DNA of 36,338 nt, taken from contig LNIY01000101.1 in assembly GCA_001449105.1 (NCBI GenBank), positions 1-36,338 of the forward strand, read 5' to 3'. The translations under genes were made by a program, and so were the position numbers. The notes under the pieces were generated by a model. It was given only the letters and a program-made list of their open reading frames with translations. It was not told the origin of the DNA and did not search any database. Shown here in pieces: positions 23,333-31,466 of the stretch. Numbering within the stretch: the first letter of the stretch is position 1; every line of letters begins with the position of its first letter. This DNA comes from Caulobacter vibrioides (lineage in GTDB: Bacteria; Pseudomonadota; Alphaproteobacteria; Caulobacterales; Caulobacteraceae).

Positions 23333-24682
23333 ATGAACCAGGATTTCGCAATTCCGACGTCATCGGGCCTAGAGCGCGACGCACGGCGATTGCATGCCGA
23401 TCACAAGGGTGTCCGCCCCGGCGAGATCGCCATTGGCGTGATCATCGGGCGAACCTCGGAATTCTTCGACTTTTTCGTCTACGCCATCGCTTCGGTGCTG
23501 GTGTTCCCGCAGCTCTTCTTCCCCTTCGTCGACCGCCTGACCGGGGTGCTGTGCTCCTTCGCGATCTTCTCGCTGGCCTTCGTCGCCCGGCCGATCGGCT
23601 CGGCGATCTTCGGAGCGATCGACCGCAACTACGGTCGCGGCGTGAAGCTGACCATCGCCCTCTTCCTGCTCGGCGGCTCGACGGCCGCCATCAGCTTCCT
23701 GCCGGGCTACGCCACGGCCGGCGTGCTGTCGATCTGGGCGCTGGCGGTCTTCCGCATCGGCCAGGGCCTGGCGCTGGCCGGCGCCTGGGACGGCATGGCC
23801 TCGCTGCTAGCGCTGAACGCGCCCGAGAAGAAGCGCGGCTGGTACGCCATGATCCCGCAGCTGGGCGCGCCGTTCGGCTTCATGCTGGCCAGCGGCCTCT
23901 TCGCCTACTTCGTCGCCAGCCTGGGCTCGGCCGATTTCCTCGACTGGGGCTGGCGCTACCCGTTCTTCGCGGCCTTCGCGATCAACGTCGTGGCCCTGTT
24001 CGCCCGCCTGCGCATCGTCGCCACCGAGGAGTTCGGCAAGCTGTTCGAGAAGGGCCAGCTCAGCCCCGTGCCGATCACCAGCCTGCTGAAGGCCCAGGGC
24101 GGCAACGTGCTGATCGGCGCTTTCGCCCCGCTGGCCACCTTCGCCATGTTCCACCTTGTCACGGTCTTCCCGCTGTCGTGGGTGTCGCTCCATGACGACG
24201 GCGGCGAGGCGTTGAACTTCCTGCGCATCGAACTGGCCGGCGCCCTGGTCGGCGTCGTGGGCATCATGGCCTCGGGCTGGATCGCCGACCGCATCAGCCG
24301 CCAGAACCAGCTGGCCCTGTCGGCGGTGCTGATCGGCGTGTTCAGCCTGGCCGCGCCGTGGCTGCTCGACGCCGGCAGCCTTGGCCAGACGGTCTATGTC
24401 GTCGCTGGCTTCGCGATCCTGGGCCTGTCGTTCGGCCAGGCCTCGGGCGCGGTCAGCTCCGGCTTCCTGCGCCACTACCGCTACACCGGCTCGGCCGTGG
24501 TTTCGGACCTGTCGTGGCTGGTCGGCGCGGGCTTCGCGCCCCTCGCCGCCCTGGCGCTCGCCAGCTTCTGGGGCCTGCCGGCCATCGGCCTCTATCTGGC
24601 ATCGGGCGCGGTGGCGACGCTGGTCGCGCTCAGCCTCGACCGTCGCCGTCGCATCCGCGCCAAGGCCAAGGCCGGCGCCTGA
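23333..24682 (+). CDS. MFS transporter, metabolite:H+ symporter (MHS) family
   Basis: A 449-residue inner-membrane secondary transporter with 12 predicted helices. The MHS signature is seen after a hydrophilic N-terminus: IGVIIGRTSEFFDFFVYAIAS followed by PQLFFP, then the loop motif GAIDRNYGRG in place of the usual GxxGDRxGR, and FRIGQGLALAGAWDGMASLL. The family imports organic acids or osmolytes (shikimate, citrate, alpha-ketoglutarate, proline/betaine) with protons; the substrate here cannot be told. It is divergent from cyoA and convergent with the DUF2147 gene. The start at 23333 (MNQDFAIPTSSG) is preferred; an in-frame ATG at 23255 would add 26 basic residues without a good ribosome binding site. 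Confidence 0.9.
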   Translation: MNQDFAIPTSSGLERDARRLHADHKGVRPGEIAIGVIIGRTSEFFDFFVYAIASVLVFPQLFFPFVDRLTGVLCSFAIFSLAFVARPIGSAIFGAIDRNYGRGVKLTIALFLLGGSTAAISFLPGYATAGVLSIWALAVFRIGQGLALAGAWDGMASLLALNAPEKKRGWYAMIPQLGAPFGFMLASGLFAYFVASLGSADFLDWGWRYPFFAAFAINVVALFARLRIVATEEFGKLFEKGQLSPVPITSLLKAQGGNVLIGAFAPLATFAMFHLVTVFPLSWVSLHDDGGEALNFLRIELAGALVGVVGIMASGWIADRISRQNQLALSAVLIGVFSLAAPWLLDAGSLGQTVYVVAGFAILGLSFGQASGAVSSGFLRHYRYTGSAVVSDLSWLVGAGFAPLAALALASFWGLPAIGLYLASGAVATLVALSLDRRRRIRAKAKAGA

Positions 24683-24701
24683 TCTACCTAAAGACCGTCT
24701 C

Positions 24702-24726
24702 CCCGCGTCGCCTCAGGCGACGCGGG
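24702..24726. terminator. Hairpin between convergent MHS transporter and DUF2147 genes
   Basis: A perfect 12-bp inverted repeat (CCCGCGTCGCCT, 24702-24713, with its complement 24715-24726) has the DUF2147 stop codon at its loop. On the minus strand it is followed by GGAGACGGTCTTTAGG, a weak T-tract; on the plus strand there is none. It probably serves both convergent genes. Confidence 0.55.
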
Positions 24727-25195
24727 TCCAGACCTGGGTCTTGCAGAGGAAGTTGCCCAGCACGCAGCCCTTGGCGCGCAGCCGGCCGGCGTCCAGCACC
24801 AGCACCCGGCCCGAGAAGGTCATGTTGATATCCGGCGCGAAGACCTTGCCGCGCCATTCGCCCTTGTCGCCGGGCGCGAAGTCCCTCAGCAGCTGCCGAC
24901 CCAGAAGCTCGCCCCCCGAGCCCTTGCGCGCGTCGGTGCGCGCCTCGTCGTTGGCCCAGACCACATAGCCGCAGACCTCCGGCCCGCACGGCTTGATCTC
25001 CACGTGGACGCTGCCCTTGGGATTGCGCCAGACGCCGTACAGGCCGTCCGCGGCGGGAACGGCCTGGGCCGGCGCGGTCGCGGGCCAGATCGCGGCGATC
25101 GCCAGAGCCAGCCCCGACGCCGCGAGCACCCCTGCCCTGCGCGATCTTGGCCCGCGCGATCTTGCCCTGCGCGATCTTAGTTCGAATGACGACAT
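24713..25195 (-). CDS. DUF2147 domain-containing exported protein
   Basis: A 160-residue protein. A long Arg-rich N-terminus leads into a hydrophobic signal helix (VLAASGLALAIAAIW) and a probable cleavage site after PAQA. The mature part is the DUF2147 domain: GLYGVWRNPKGSVHVEIKPC, CGYVVWAN, LLRDFAPGDKGEWRGKVFAPD and the closing CVLGNFLCKTQVWTRV. It has four Cys in the mature part, possibly disulfides. DUF2147 proteins are periplasmic or secreted and of unknown function; some bind fatty-acid-like ligands. The N-terminal 22 residues derive from a 15-bp triplication (25139-25183), so the true start may be the GTG giving VLAASG, about 22 codons downstream. Confidence 0.85.
   Translation of the reverse strand: MSSFELRSRRARSRGPRSRRAGVLAASGLALAIAAIWPATAPAQAVPAADGLYGVWRNPKGSVHVEIKPCGPEVCGYVVWANDEARTDARKGSGGELLGRQLLRDFAPGDKGEWRGKVFAPDINMTFSGRVLVLDAGRLRAKGCVLGNFLCKTQVWTRVA
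25139..25183. repeat. Three 15-bp tandem repeats at the 5' end of the DUF2147 gene
   Basis: Units are 25139-25153, 25154-25168 and 25169-25183, each beginning GCGCGATCTT. Because the unit is a multiple of three, it adds five residues per copy (xxRSR in the protein), lengthening the basic N-region of the signal peptide without breaking the frame. Confidence 0.8.
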
Positions 25196-25283
25196 GCCTG
25201 GCGCACCCCACCTGCGACGACGATCGCTGCTTGATGGCCGCGAAGGTCCGCCGCCGGTGGGGTGACGTCAAGTCGGGCGTGGG

Positions 25284-25718
25284 TCAGAAGTTCAGCACGC
25301 CCGAGAACGTGCAGGCGCCGGGCGTGCCGGGGAGGACGGCCGGCGTCAGCGGCGAGATCACCAGGGACGTCGGGGTCAGGCCGTTCGACGAGAAGCTGCC
25401 CGAGCAGGATCCGAGGATCGTGGTCGCCCCGACGCCAGACACGGTGACCGAGCTTGGCCCGGTGATCGTGACGCTCCAGGGAAAGGCGCTCGGCGTCACC
25501 AGCCAGCCGCACTGCCAGTCGCCGGGGGAGAAGGAGCCGCCGGTGATCACCGCCGTGAGGCCGCTAGGGGCCACGACGGCGTTGAGCTGGACGTTGCAGG
25601 AGACGGTCACCGTCTGGTGCATCTGCAGCGTGCCGGTGATCGTCAAGGCGCTAGCTTGGCCGGGAACGGTGAAGCCCGCAAGCGCCAGTGCTGCGAGTAC
25701 TAGACCACGCTTCAACAT
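25284..25718 (-). CDS. Secreted protein, paralog 2 of a tandem pair (possibly PraB-like)
   Basis: A 144-residue exported protein: signal peptide MLKRGLVLAALALAGFTVPG with cleavage near QASA, then a beta-rich mature domain. Shared with the neighbour at 25847 are a TLSGTL-like start (TITGTLQMHQTVTVSCNVQL), the motif GSFSPGDWQCGWLV, then FPWSVTITG, the pattern ILGSCSG and a final Cys segment (ACTFSGVLNF). Four Cys in the mature part suggest two disulfides. The pattern reminds me of PraB-like proteins (alkane-oxidation activator/surface proteins), but no search was possible. The start at 25718 is set by the signal peptide. It comes after the terminator at 25771-25806, so expression needs readthrough or its own promoter. 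Confidence 0.75.
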   Translation of the reverse strand: MLKRGLVLAALALAGFTVPGQASALTITGTLQMHQTVTVSCNVQLNAVVAPSGLTAVITGGSFSPGDWQCGWLVTPSAFPWSVTITGPSSVTVSGVGATTILGSCSGSFSSNGLTPTSLVISPLTPAVLPGTPGACTFSGVLNF

Positions 25719-25770
25719 GAGAGCCTCCAAGGGCCGTGGTCGCGGCGGACGATCCGGCGCGGCCGGGATC

Positions 25771-25806
25771 AGAAAAAGAAATGCCGGGAGTCCGAAGACT
25801 CCCGGC
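25771..25806 (-). terminator. Strong rho-independent terminator between the paralogs
   Basis: On the minus strand GCCGGGAGTC-TTCG-GACTCCCGGC (25783-25806) forms a perfect 10-bp stem with a stabilising UUCG tetraloop, followed by ATTTCTTTTTCT. It lies 40 bp after the stop codon of the first paralog. Confidence 0.95.
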
Positions 25807-25846
25807 CAGACGAGGGGAAAGGATAGGATCCTTCGCCGCTGGTCCT

Positions 25847-26353
25847 TTACGGCGTGACCGTCAGGTTCGGGCTGCTCACCAGGGTGCCGGTGATGTAGCA
25901 GGTGCTCGGCGAGCCCGGGATGCTGTGGTTCGAGAAGCTGACGCTGCTCGGCTGAGCCGGCGGGCCGGCGACGGGGTTGGTCCAGGTGGTGCCGACCACG
26001 CCCGAGCAGTTGCCCAGGATCGAGTTGGCGCCGATGCCGCTGATCGAGATGCCCGTGCCGCCGGTCAGGCTGACGGTCCAGGGGAAGCTGCTGGGCGAAA
26101 CCAGCCAGCCGCACTGCCAGTCGCCCGGCGAGAAAGAACCGCTGGTGATGGTGGCGGCGGTGCCGGCGGCGTTGGTGGTGCCGGTCAGCGAGACCACGCA
26201 GTTCACGGTGGTCGACTGGCTGAGGGTCAGGGTGCCGCTCAGGGTGAAGCCGGTGTTGGCCGGGCTGATGGAAGCGGCCTGAGCCGAGCCCACGCCCGCG
26301 AAACCGGCGGCGGCCAGAACGGCGGCGGCGAGAACAGAAGCGCTCTTCAACAT
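25847..26353 (-). CDS. Secreted protein, paralog 1 of a tandem pair (possibly PraB-like)
   Basis: A 168-residue exported protein with signal peptide MLKSASVLAAAVLAAAGFAG and probable cleavage after AQA. The mature domain begins SISPANTGFTLSGTLTLSQS and continues with Thr/Ser/Gly-rich beta-strands, the shared GSFSPGDWQCGWLVSPSSFPW, ILGNCSG and a closing SPSTCYITGTLVSSPNLTV. Four Cys are conserved with the paralog. It is 24 residues longer than the paralog, mostly in a Thr/Ala/Gly insertion and a Pro-rich loop. The start at 26353 has an excellent GGAGGA site. Function is unknown; PraB-like surface or biofilm proteins are the closest resemblance I can recall. Confidence 0.78.
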   Translation of the reverse strand: MLKSASVLAAAVLAAAGFAGVGSAQAASISPANTGFTLSGTLTLSQSTTVNCVVSLTGTTNAAGTAATITSGSFSPGDWQCGWLVSPSSFPWTVSLTGGTGISISGIGANSILGNCSGVVGTTWTNPVAGPPAQPSSVSFSNHSIPGSPSTCYITGTLVSSPNLTVTP

Positions 26354-26404
26354 GACGTCTCCTCCTACGTTTTTTATGCAACCCCTCATTGGAGGTCGAG
26401 CTAC

Positions 26405-26433
26405 ATGCAACTATCAAACGTGTAAGGAGTCAA
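26405..26433 (-). promoter_or_regulatory. Possible promoter of the first secreted paralog
   Basis: TTGACT (26428-26433) is followed after 17 bases by TTGCAT (26405-26410) on the minus strand, with an AT-rich stretch just upstream (26434-26460) that could act as an UP element. The -10 match is poor. A GANTC site (GAGTC) overlaps the -35. Confidence 0.35.
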
Positions 26434-26509
26434 ACTGAAAAATACATAAAATTCAGTATGTTATGGGTCGCAGACGGCAATGCGCGACGCATCCCGGGCG
26501 GGAGCGCCG

Positions 26510-26542
26510 AAAAGGTCGCCGCCCCGGTTTCCCAGGGCGGCG
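26510..26542 (-). terminator. Terminator of the large TonB-dependent receptor gene
   Basis: CGCCGCCC/GGGCGGCG (26517-26524 with 26535-26542) forms an 8-bp GC stem; on the minus strand it is followed by ACCTTTTCGG. It starts 17 bp after the receptor stop codon. Confidence 0.7.
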
Positions 26543-26558
26543 AGTCACCGAGATCGCG

Positions 26559-29513
26559 CTAGAAGCGCTTGGACACGCTGACCGCGACGAGGCGCGGATC
26601 GAGCGTGAAGACGTTGGCGGTCAGTCCCGTGTCGTCGCTGTTGGTGAAGGCGTCGGTGATCGGGGTCTTGTCGAACAGGTTCTTGACGTAGGCCTGGATG
26701 ACGAGGCCGTCGGCGGGACGCTCCAGCGTCGCCGAGATGTTGAAGTTGTCCCACGACTTCAGGCGGTCGTAGGTGGTGTTGTAGACCCGGGCGTAGCTGG
26801 AGCCCTGGTAGTAGTAGTCGCCGCGGAAGGTCAGAGCCCAGTCGTCGCGGTGGAAGGTGTACTGGGCGCCGACGTTGGCGGTCCAGTTGGGGGCGTTGGG
26901 CAGTTCGTTGCCGCTCAGATCGGCCTCGAAGCCGCGGCCGCCGTTCGGCGCTTCCGTCAGCGGATCGTAGGTGAAGCCGTACAGCCGCCAGAACGGCGCG
27001 ATCGAGCTGAAGTTGGGGTTGAACGTGCCGGTCCGCTGCGAGCCGCCGCACAGGGCCTGCAGTGCGATCGTCGTCTGCTCCGCCGGGAACGGGCGCGACA
27101 GGATGGTCTGGACGTGCCGGGTCGGCGCGATGCAGTTCGAGGGCACCTGCAGCCAGGGACGCAGAACGGTCCACTCGCTGTTGCCCTGGGTGCGGTTCAT
27201 CACGTCGATGGACCCCTCCCCGTCGTCGATCCTGGTGTTCAGGTAGCCGAGGTTGGCGTCGACGCGGAAATTGCGGTTCGGCCGGAACACGGCCTCCAAC
27301 TCCACGCCCCAGGTGCGGGAGTCGAAGTTCTCGTTCAGCGAGATCCGGTCGACGATCTGCGAGACCTGGTAGTCCTTGTAGTCATAGTAGAAGGCCGTCG
27401 CGTTCAGGCGCAGCTTGCCGCCGGCCAGGGTGTTCTTGGCCCCGATCTCGAAGGCGTTGACGTATTCGGGATCGAAGGTCTCGGGCAGCGGCTGGTACTG
27501 GATGACCGTCGGGTTGATGTCGACGCGCGGCGGGTTGGCGCCGCCGCCCTTGTAGCCGCGCGAGAACGAGGCGTAGACCATGGTCTCATCGGTGAAGCTG
27601 ACGGTCGGCTTCCAGTCGACCACCAGGCGGCCGGTGACGGCGTCCCACCGCTGGTCGATGTCCGGCAGGGCCGGATAGCCGCGGCTGACATAGCCGCCCG
27701 ACAGCGGACCGGGATTGCCGCGGTCGCCGCCCAGCAGCAGCTGGCTGGGATAGGGCGTGCTGACCTTGCGGTCGTCGGTGTAGCGCAGGCCGGCGGTGAC
27801 GCGCCATTGCGGCGTCAGGTCGTAATAGGCCTCGCCGAACACGCCCCACGAACGGGTGTGGATCTGGTTCTTGCTGCGGAAGTAGTTGTGGCCGTCGCCC
27901 TCGAGCTGGTTCAGCGGCGAGTAGTCGACATACACGCATTCCTTGGTCGTCTGCGGCGTACAGCGCTCGGTCGGGCGCAGGATGTTCGGCGCCTGACCGG
28001 GGATGTAGTTGTAGTAGTACTCGGCCAGGAACGTGAACAGGTTGTTGAAGACGAAGTAGTCGTCGTTCGACTTGAAGTCGATGTAGTTGGCGCCGAGGCT
28101 GAAGTTGAACCGGCCGTCATAGCTCGACTGCAGGCGCAGTTCCTGCGTCCACTGGCGGGTGTTGGGGCGCGGCAGGGCGGCCGAGACCATCCGGTTGGAG
28201 CGACCGAGCTGCGGATCGGTGTAGTAGCCGCCCGGCGTCGGGGTGTTCGCGTTGATGTACGGCTGGTTCAGAAGGTTGAACAGGCCGTCCGAGTTGCTGA
28301 AGATCGGGTTCGAGACGAAGCGGTTGTAGTCCTGCGACGAGTAGTAGTCGTCCTTGGCGTAGGCCGTCTGCGAAATGAGCTTCAGGTTGTCGCTCAGCTC
28401 GAATTCCATGTTGAACTGGAAGACGTCGTTCTTCACCCGGAAGACCGGATCGTAGCTGGTGGCGATCTCGCGCAGGTCGCGCGACTGGGTCAGGCCCGCA
28501 TAGGGGTCGGTGCCTAGCGGTATGGCCGAGACGTTCTGGCCGGCCGCGTTGCGGCCGTAGGAGAACGAAGCCAGGAAGATGTGGGCGAAGGCCCCGCCGT
28601 TGGGCACGCCGTAGGCGGCGTCGTCATACAGCGACCCGGGCAGGCAGCCCTGGCTGAGGCGGTTGCGAAGGATCGAGTTGGTGACCGTCACCGTGCCCAC
28701 CTGGGTCGGACCTGGATCGGTGGTGCACAGCTGCTTGCCGGTGCGCGAGCGCTGGTCGTCCTCCTCGAAATGCTCCCAGATGAAGTTGGTGCGGAAGCGG
28801 GTGGTCGGCTCCCAGGCCGCCGACAGGCGGGGGGACCACAGGTCGCGGTTGTTGACCTTGGTGTCGTTGAAGCTGTTGTAGTCGAAGCCGTCGCGCTGGG
28901 TGGCCGAGCCGGCCAGGCGCAGGGCGAAGGTCTCGCCCAGCGGCACGTTGATCATGCCCTGCATGCGGCGGCTGTCGTAGTTGCCGACCTCGCCCTTGAT
29001 CGAGCCCTCGAATTCCCGGCCCGGCAGGTTCGGGATCATGTTCACGACGCCGCCCGTGGCGTTGCGGCCGTACAGCGTGCCCTGCGGCCCGCGCAGCACT
29101 TCCACGCGCTGCACGTCCAGGTATTCCTGTTCGAACAGGCGGTTGCGGATCAGCGGCGTGGAGTTGAAGCTGACGGCGACGGCGGGGTCGCTGCTGGCCG
29201 AGATAGCCTTGGTCCCGACCCCGCGGATCGAGAAGTTGTACATGCTGAAATTGGCCTTCGAGAACGACACGTTGGGCACCGCCCGCATCAGTTCCGAACC
29301 GCCCTCGATCTTCAGCTCGTTCAGGCTTTCGGACGACAGGGCCGACACCGCGATCGGCACGTCCTGGATCGATTCCGCACGTTTCTGGGCCGTGACGATG
29401 ATGTCTTCGACTTGGGTCACTTCCTGCGCGAAAGCCTGGCCCGCCCCGGCGGCGAGCGCGAAAATCGACGCGGTGACAGCCAAGCGCGCGCGAGCGCGGG
29501 CCGATGAAGCCAT
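26559..29513 (-). CDS. TonB-dependent outer membrane receptor
   Basis: A 984-residue receptor. A signal peptide (cleavage near AFA-QEV) is followed by a TonB box (VEDIIVTAQKR, near 35-45) and a full plug domain: VPIAVSALSSESL, RAVPNVSFSKANFSMYNF, SIRGVG, VEVLRGPQGTLYGRNATGG. The 22-strand barrel ends in VSVSKRF. The plug and barrel match the large Caulobacterales/Sphingomonadales receptor type that imports bulky hydrophobic molecules or glycans using TonB energy; the ligand is not evident. Several Cys pairs in extracellular-loop regions (CTTDPGPT...GCLPGS, CTPQTTKEC) suggest disulfide-bonded loops. It is divergent from the flavin dehydrogenase/BASS symporter pair, sharing a 272-bp promoter region, which points to uptake of the same substrate. 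The start at 29513 has a GGGGAGGA site. Confidence 0.94.
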   Translation of the reverse strand: MASSARARARLAVTASIFALAAGAGQAFAQEVTQVEDIIVTAQKRAESIQDVPIAVSALSSESLNELKIEGGSELMRAVPNVSFSKANFSMYNFSIRGVGTKAISASSDPAVAVSFNSTPLIRNRLFEQEYLDVQRVEVLRGPQGTLYGRNATGGVVNMIPNLPGREFEGSIKGEVGNYDSRRMQGMINVPLGETFALRLAGSATQRDGFDYNSFNDTKVNNRDLWSPRLSAAWEPTTRFRTNFIWEHFEEDDQRSRTGKQLCTTDPGPTQVGTVTVTNSILRNRLSQGCLPGSLYDDAAYGVPNGGAFAHIFLASFSYGRNAAGQNVSAIPLGTDPYAGLTQSRDLREIATSYDPVFRVKNDVFQFNMEFELSDNLKLISQTAYAKDDYYSSQDYNRFVSNPIFSNSDGLFNLLNQPYINANTPTPGGYYTDPQLGRSNRMVSAALPRPNTRQWTQELRLQSSYDGRFNFSLGANYIDFKSNDDYFVFNNLFTFLAEYYYNYIPGQAPNILRPTERCTPQTTKECVYVDYSPLNQLEGDGHNYFRSKNQIHTRSWGVFGEAYYDLTPQWRVTAGLRYTDDRKVSTPYPSQLLLGGDRGNPGPLSGGYVSRGYPALPDIDQRWDAVTGRLVVDWKPTVSFTDETMVYASFSRGYKGGGANPPRVDINPTVIQYQPLPETFDPEYVNAFEIGAKNTLAGGKLRLNATAFYYDYKDYQVSQIVDRISLNENFDSRTWGVELEAVFRPNRNFRVDANLGYLNTRIDDGEGSIDVMNRTQGNSEWTVLRPWLQVPSNCIAPTRHVQTILSRPFPAEQTTIALQALCGGSQRTGTFNPNFSSIAPFWRLYGFTYDPLTEAPNGGRGFEADLSGNELPNAPNWTANVGAQYTFHRDDWALTFRGDYYYQGSSYARVYNTTYDRLKSWDNFNISATLERPADGLVIQAYVKNLFDKTPITDAFTNSDDTGLTANVFTLDPRLVAVSVSKRF

Positions 29514-29658
29514 GCCCTATCCTCCCCTACCTCGGCCCAGCTCTCCGTCCAGGCCGATGAACGTTTCCCCCGCCCCAAATCAATCTCCGACGGCATTGGC
29601 GGCTCGGCCGACGGTTGGGTTGTACGATCTACCTATTCACTAGCATGTCAATACATTA

Positions 29659-29674
29659 CTTACACCGATGTTCA
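29659..29674. promoter_or_regulatory. Second, imperfect copy of the palindromic operator
   Basis: CTTACA-CCGA-TGTTCA resembles the perfect site at 29734-29749 with the same 6-4-6 layout. It lies just upstream of the candidate -35 of the dehydrogenase gene and about 10 bp from TTGACA (29646-29651, minus strand), a possible -35 for the receptor gene, so one regulator could act on both divergent promoters. Confidence 0.4.
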
Positions 29675-29679
29675 GTTCC

Positions 29680-29706
29680 CTGACGTAAGCTCCGTACGGC
29701 TACCTA
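29680..29706 (+). promoter_or_regulatory. Candidate promoter of the flavin dehydrogenase operon
   Basis: CTGACG (29680-29685) and GCTACCTA (29699-29706), 13 bases apart, resemble the Caulobacter housekeeping promoter TTGACGS-N10-14-GCTANAWC. Transcription would begin near 29712, placing the perfect palindrome at 29734 just downstream of the start, a classic repressor position. Confidence 0.4.
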
Positions 29707-29733
29707 GGGGCCCTCCGTGACGCCGAATTAATA

Positions 29734-29749
29734 TTTACATCGCTGTAAA
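29734..29749. promoter_or_regulatory. Perfect palindromic operator, TetR-like
   Basis: TTTACA-TCGC-TGTAAA is a perfect 6-bp inverted repeat with a 4-bp spacer, located 37 bp before the dehydrogenase start codon. Size and symmetry suit a TetR-family dimer. No regulator gene lies in the window. Confidence 0.5.
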
Positions 29750-29785
29750 AACGGCCAATGTCCGCGCAGCACGGGAGGGCAAGGA

Positions 29786-31462
29786 ATGGACGCTGACGTC
29801 ATCGTCGTCGGAGGCGGGCTGGCCGGCTTGGTGGCCGCCAACGAACTCACTCAGGCGGGCAAGCGGGTGGCCCTGGTCGAGCAGGAGAACGCCGCCAACC
29901 TGGGCGGCCAGGCCTTCTGGTCGTTCGGCGGCCTGTTCCTGGTCAACTCGCCCGAACAGCGGCGCCTTGGCATCCGCGACAGCCTCGATCTGGCCTGGCG
30001 CGACTGGCTGGGCAGCGCCGACTGGGACCGCCTGGACGGCGCCCTTCCCGAGGACGAATGGGCGATCCGCTGGGGACGGGCCTATGTTGAGTTCGCCGCC
30101 GGCGGCAAGCGCGACTGGCTGCGCCGGCACGGTATCTCGCTGACCCCGATGGTCGGTTGGGCCGAGCGCGGGGCGGGCCAGGCCCTGGGCCACGGCAACT
30201 CGGTTCCCCGCTTCCACGTCGCCTGGGGCACCGGCACCGGCGTCTCCGAACCCTTCGCCGACCGCGCCCGACAGGCCGCCGGCCGGGGTCTGCTCTCCTT
30301 CCATCACCGCCATCGCGTCGACGCCCTGATCGTCGAGGGCGGCCGGGTGACCGGCGTCTCCGGCAGCGTGCTGGCGCCCGACGACGCGCCGCGCGGGGCT
30401 CCGTCCAACCGCCAGGTGCTCGGCGACTTCACGCTGAAGGCCGGCGCGGTGGTGCTGGCCACCGGCGGCATCGGCGGCAACCACGACCTCGTCCGCCGCT
30501 ACTGGCCCGAACGGCTGGGCAGGCCGCCCGCGAGCATGATCACCGGCGTGCCCGAATACGTGGACGGACGGATGCTCGACATCGCCGCCGGCGCAGGCGC
30601 GCGCCTCGTGAACCGCGACCGCATGTGGCACTATGTCGAAGGCGTCCAGAACTGGAATCCGATCTGGCCCCGGCACGCGATCCGCATCCTGCCGGGTCCC
30701 TCGTCGATGTGGTTCGACGCCCTGGGACGACGCCTGCCCTTCCCCGCCCTGCCCGGCTACGACACCGTCGCCACCCTGCGCCACCTGCGCACGACGCCCG
30801 AACTGGCCGAGCACGACCACTCCTGGTTCATCGTCAGCCAGAAGATCCTGGAGAAGGAGTTCGCCCTCTCCGGCTCCGAGCAGAACGGCGACATCACCAA
30901 CCGCCGGCGCCTTTCGCTGCTGAAGTCGCGCCTGGGCAAGGGCGCGCCGCCCGAGGTCGACGCCTTCAAGCGCAACGGCGCCGACTTCGTGGTCTCGACC
31001 GATCTCGAGGACCTGGTCGGCAAGATGAACGCCCTGACCGCCGCGCCCCTGCTGGATCCGAAGCTGATCCGTCGGCAGATCGAGGACCGCGACGCCCAGA
31101 TGAGCAACCCCTTCGCCAAGGACCTGCAGGTGATGGGCATCCACAACAGCCGCCGCTCGCTGGGCGACAGGCTGGCCCGCACGGCCAAGCCGCACCGGAT
31201 CCTCGATCCGTCCGCCGGACCGCTGATCGGGGTCAAGCTGCACGTCCTGACCCGCAAGTCGCTCGGCGGCCTGCAGACCGACCTTGCGGGCCGGGTGCTG
31301 ACGCCGGACGGCCAGGTGCTGGAGGGGCTCTACGCGGCCGGCGAGGCCTCGGGCTTCGGCGGCGGGGGGCTGCACGGCTACAACGCCCTGGAGGGCACCT
31401 TCCTGGGCGGCTGCATCTTCTCGGGGCTGGCCGCCGGCCGCGCCCTGGCGGCGGCGGTCTGA
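29786..31462 (+). CDS. FAD-binding dehydrogenase, fumarate reductase/3-ketosteroid dehydrogenase-like
   Basis: A 558-residue flavoprotein. The N-terminal dinucleotide motif VVGGGLAGLVAANEL (7-21) is followed by ENAANLGGQAFWSFGG, a large substrate domain in the middle (including LDLAWRDW and HVAWGTGTG), ATGGIGGNHDLV, and the C-terminal FAD loop LYAAGEASGFGGGGLHGYNALEGTFLGGCIF. This is the FAD-binding dehydrogenase family related to fumarate reductase flavoproteins and 3-ketosteroid delta-1-dehydrogenases (COG3573 type), which introduce or reduce C=C bonds next to a carbonyl or carboxylate. The KstD-specific active site is not clearly present, so the substrate stays open. A GGAGGGCAAGGA site precedes the start. 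It is followed after four bases by the BASS symporter, with which it is surely co-transcribed. Confidence 0.88.
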   Translation: MDADVIVVGGGLAGLVAANELTQAGKRVALVEQENAANLGGQAFWSFGGLFLVNSPEQRRLGIRDSLDLAWRDWLGSADWDRLDGALPEDEWAIRWGRAYVEFAAGGKRDWLRRHGISLTPMVGWAERGAGQALGHGNSVPRFHVAWGTGTGVSEPFADRARQAAGRGLLSFHHRHRVDALIVEGGRVTGVSGSVLAPDDAPRGAPSNRQVLGDFTLKAGAVVLATGGIGGNHDLVRRYWPERLGRPPASMITGVPEYVDGRMLDIAAGAGARLVNRDRMWHYVEGVQNWNPIWPRHAIRILPGPSSMWFDALGRRLPFPALPGYDTVATLRHLRTTPELAEHDHSWFIVSQKILEKEFALSGSEQNGDITNRRRLSLLKSRLGKGAPPEVDAFKRNGADFVVSTDLEDLVGKMNALTAAPLLDPKLIRRQIEDRDAQMSNPFAKDLQVMGIHNSRRSLGDRLARTAKPHRILDPSAGPLIGVKLHVLTRKSLGGLQTDLAGRVLTPDGQVLEGLYAAGEASGFGGGGLHGYNALEGTFLGGCIFSGLAAGRALAAAV

Positions 31463-31466
31463 GACC

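Noticed and set aside
25736..26425. A 229-residue plus-strand frame across the two secreted paralogs
   Set aside because: It runs through a strong minus-strand terminator and opposite a well-defined signal-peptide gene; composition is that of a shadow frame.
26463..28517. A 684-residue plus-strand open frame opposite the large TonB receptor
   Set aside because: Antisense shadow: Val/Gly/Arg-rich, no motif, no promoter or ribosome binding site, while the receptor on the other strand is complete.
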